This document shows, piece after piece, positions 7,957 through 8,577 of a stretch of DNA of 8,577 nt; position 1 is the first letter of the stretch, and each line of letters begins with the position of its first letter. The notes beneath the pieces were generated by a model. That model did not search any database. It worked only from the letters and a program-made list of their open reading frames with translations, and had not been told where the DNA came from. The position numbers and the translations under genes were made by a program. Origin of the DNA: an uncultured Anaerotruncus sp. (lineage in GTDB: Bacteria; Bacillota_A; Clostridia; Oscillospirales; CAG-272); the NCBI GenBank assembly GCA_958414155.1, contig CATYWI010000027.1, forward strand, positions 1 through 8,577. Reading direction: 5' to 3'.

Positions 7957-7992
7957 GTGTGCTGAAAAACCCGCGAGAGTTTTTCAGCACAC
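7957..7992 (-). terminator. 14-bp hairpin upstream of ftsH
   Basis: GTGTGCTGAAAAAC (7957-7970) pairs perfectly with GTTTTTCAGCACAC (7979-7992) across an eight-base loop. The five-A/T tract lies within the stem, as in the palindrome at 3191-3233. On the + strand it is followed by CCCC, so it does not look like a rightward terminator. Leftward it is followed by TGTGTTTGATT, weakly U-rich. It may shield the ftsH promoter from leftward read-through or be a regulatory structure. Confidence 0.45.
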
Positions 7993-8039
7993 CCCAAGCA
8001 TCGTTCCCGGCGGCTTCTGCCGTTCACGGTAATGAAATA

Positions 8040-8522
8040 TCAGCCCCGGACCTCATCGATCACACGGCGCATATTTTTTCGGAACTGTTGCGCACTCCGT
8101 CGGTGCGCCCTATCATAGATGCGCCAGTCACATAGCGGGAAAGGACACTGCCATGCTTTCTCTCGTGCGCGTGCTGATAATCGGGCTTTACCGCCCGGCA
8201 GTCGCGATGGGACGTCTGCCGGCAGACATCGGCAACGAAAAAAGCTCCCCGAGCGCGGGGAGCCATCAGGTGATATGGGAAGCCGTTGTCAATATAAAGG
8301 AACACCTCAGCAAGGATATCTCGGCGGCGTCTCACTTTTCGCGTCTTTTTCGGCGCAGTAATGGGAATGACGATCCCGCAGTATATACGCCTTTTGCGTC
8401 TGCGCATGGTTTGCGAACTGACGGAATCGCAGAGCCTCGGCATTCTTGACGCGGTATACGCCTCCGGCTTTGGAAGCACCTCGGCATATTATAAAGCTCT
8501 GCACGAGCTTGTGCTGAACTGA
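8040..8522 (+). pseudogene. AraC-family transcriptional regulator, degraded C-terminal part
   Basis: Three reading frames each carry successive parts of one AraC-type regulator. From about 8043 to 8132 one frame reads DLIDHTAHIFSELLRTPSVR and continues to a TAG at 8133-8135, resembling a sensor/linker helix. From about 8137 to 8365 a second frame reads AMLSLVRVLIIGLYR, then WEAVVNIKEHLSKDIS and SHFSRLFRRSNG, the start of an AraC DNA-binding domain. From 8367 to the TGA at 8520-8522 a third frame reads MTIPQYIRLLRLRM and ILDAVYASGFGSTSAYYKAL, the rest of that domain. One extra A near 8366 joins the last two parts, giving the expected NG-MTIPQYI. About ten residues of the first helix-turn-helix appear missing between KDIS and SHFSRLF (near 8320). 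The sensor N-terminus is absent or unrecognisable, and the end is shorter than usual. The regulator is therefore unlikely to be functional. The HTH identity is firm; the part before 8137 is less sure. Confidence 0.75.
8238..8263 (-). terminator. Terminator-like hairpin facing leftward inside the AraC pseudogene
   Basis: GCTCCCCG (8244-8251) and CGGGGAGC (8256-8263) make an 8-bp, nearly all-GC stem with a four-base loop. Reading leftward it is followed directly by six Ts (8243-8238), the classic intrinsic terminator form. There is no recognisable leftward gene just upstream of it, and the same bases encode a plausible linker (KSSPSAGSH) in the pseudogene, so it may be coincidental. Confidence 0.5.
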
Positions 8523-8554
8523 AAGCGTCGGCGGTTTCAAAAAAGGTTTGGAGC

Positions 8555-8577
8555 AAGCGGCTTGGCACAAGCCGCTT
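8555..8577 (+). terminator. Hairpin after the AraC pseudogene, at the window end
   Basis: AAGCGGCTTG (8555-8564) pairs with CAAGCCGCTT (8568-8577) around a three-base loop, 32 bases after the pseudogene stop. The position and shape fit an intrinsic terminator. The window ends at the last stem base, so a following T-run cannot be seen. Confidence 0.5.

Noticed and set aside
8060..8479. 139-codon - strand open frame in the right-hand region
   Set aside because: Its product is arginine-rich and motif-free, and the + strand over the same bases encodes recognisable AraC domain fragments.
8523..8577. Continuation of the AraC frame past TGA (RRRFQKRFGASG)
   Set aside because: FQKRFGAS recalls the FKKRFG found near the end of AraC domains, but the preceding residues do not align and the stretch runs into a hairpin; too short to trust.

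Overview
The window looks like chromosomal DNA from a low-GC-lineage Gram-positive bacterium with moderate-to-high GC, most likely an uncultured Clostridia member of the Oscillospiraceae/Ruminococcaceae type. This is an inference from four things: an archaeal-type (type 3) prolyl-tRNA synthetase, a DUF4830 membrane-anchored protein, a Firmicutes-style SEDS protein, and sigma-A-like promoters with AGGAG-type ribosome binding sites. No rRNA, tRNA, CRISPR array, transposase or phage gene was seen.

Left part, + strand (1-3175): a 605-residue FAD-dependent oxidoreductase is followed one base later by a glycerophosphodiester phosphodiesterase, an apparent two-gene metabolic operon that probably continues from upstream of the window. 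A 67-bp gap holds a 13-bp inverted repeat that brackets a TATAAT box and the ribosome binding region of the next gene, a small membrane-anchored DUF4830 protein. A 43-nt near-perfect palindrome then separates this block from a convergent one and probably ends transcription from both sides.

Middle part, - strand (3250-7853): reading leftward, the order is ftsH (membrane AAA+ zinc protease), proS (prolyl-tRNA synthetase) and a SEDS-family peptidoglycan polymerase (RodA/FtsW/SpoVE type). proS and the SEDS gene are 44 bp apart with no visible terminator, so they are probably co-transcribed. Between ftsH and proS, a full-consensus promoter (TTGACA, 17 bp, TATAAT) is interlaced with a GC-rich hairpin, so the end of ftsH and the start of proS share one short site. 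ftsH has its own candidate promoter, with short direct repeats just upstream.

Right part (7854-8577): there is no intact gene. It holds a 14-bp-stem hairpin, then a decayed AraC-family transcription regulator on the + strand whose reading frame is broken by two frameshifts and an apparent internal deletion in its DNA-binding domain. A hairpin cut off by the window end may be its terminator. A terminator-like hairpin facing the opposite way lies inside the pseudogene.

Most of the window is ordinary housekeeping sequence. I do not see convincing evidence of a new multi-gene system. The points that merit a second look are the regulatory architectures (interlaced promoter/hairpin, ribosome-site inverted repeat, ftsH upstream repeats) and the pseudogene.
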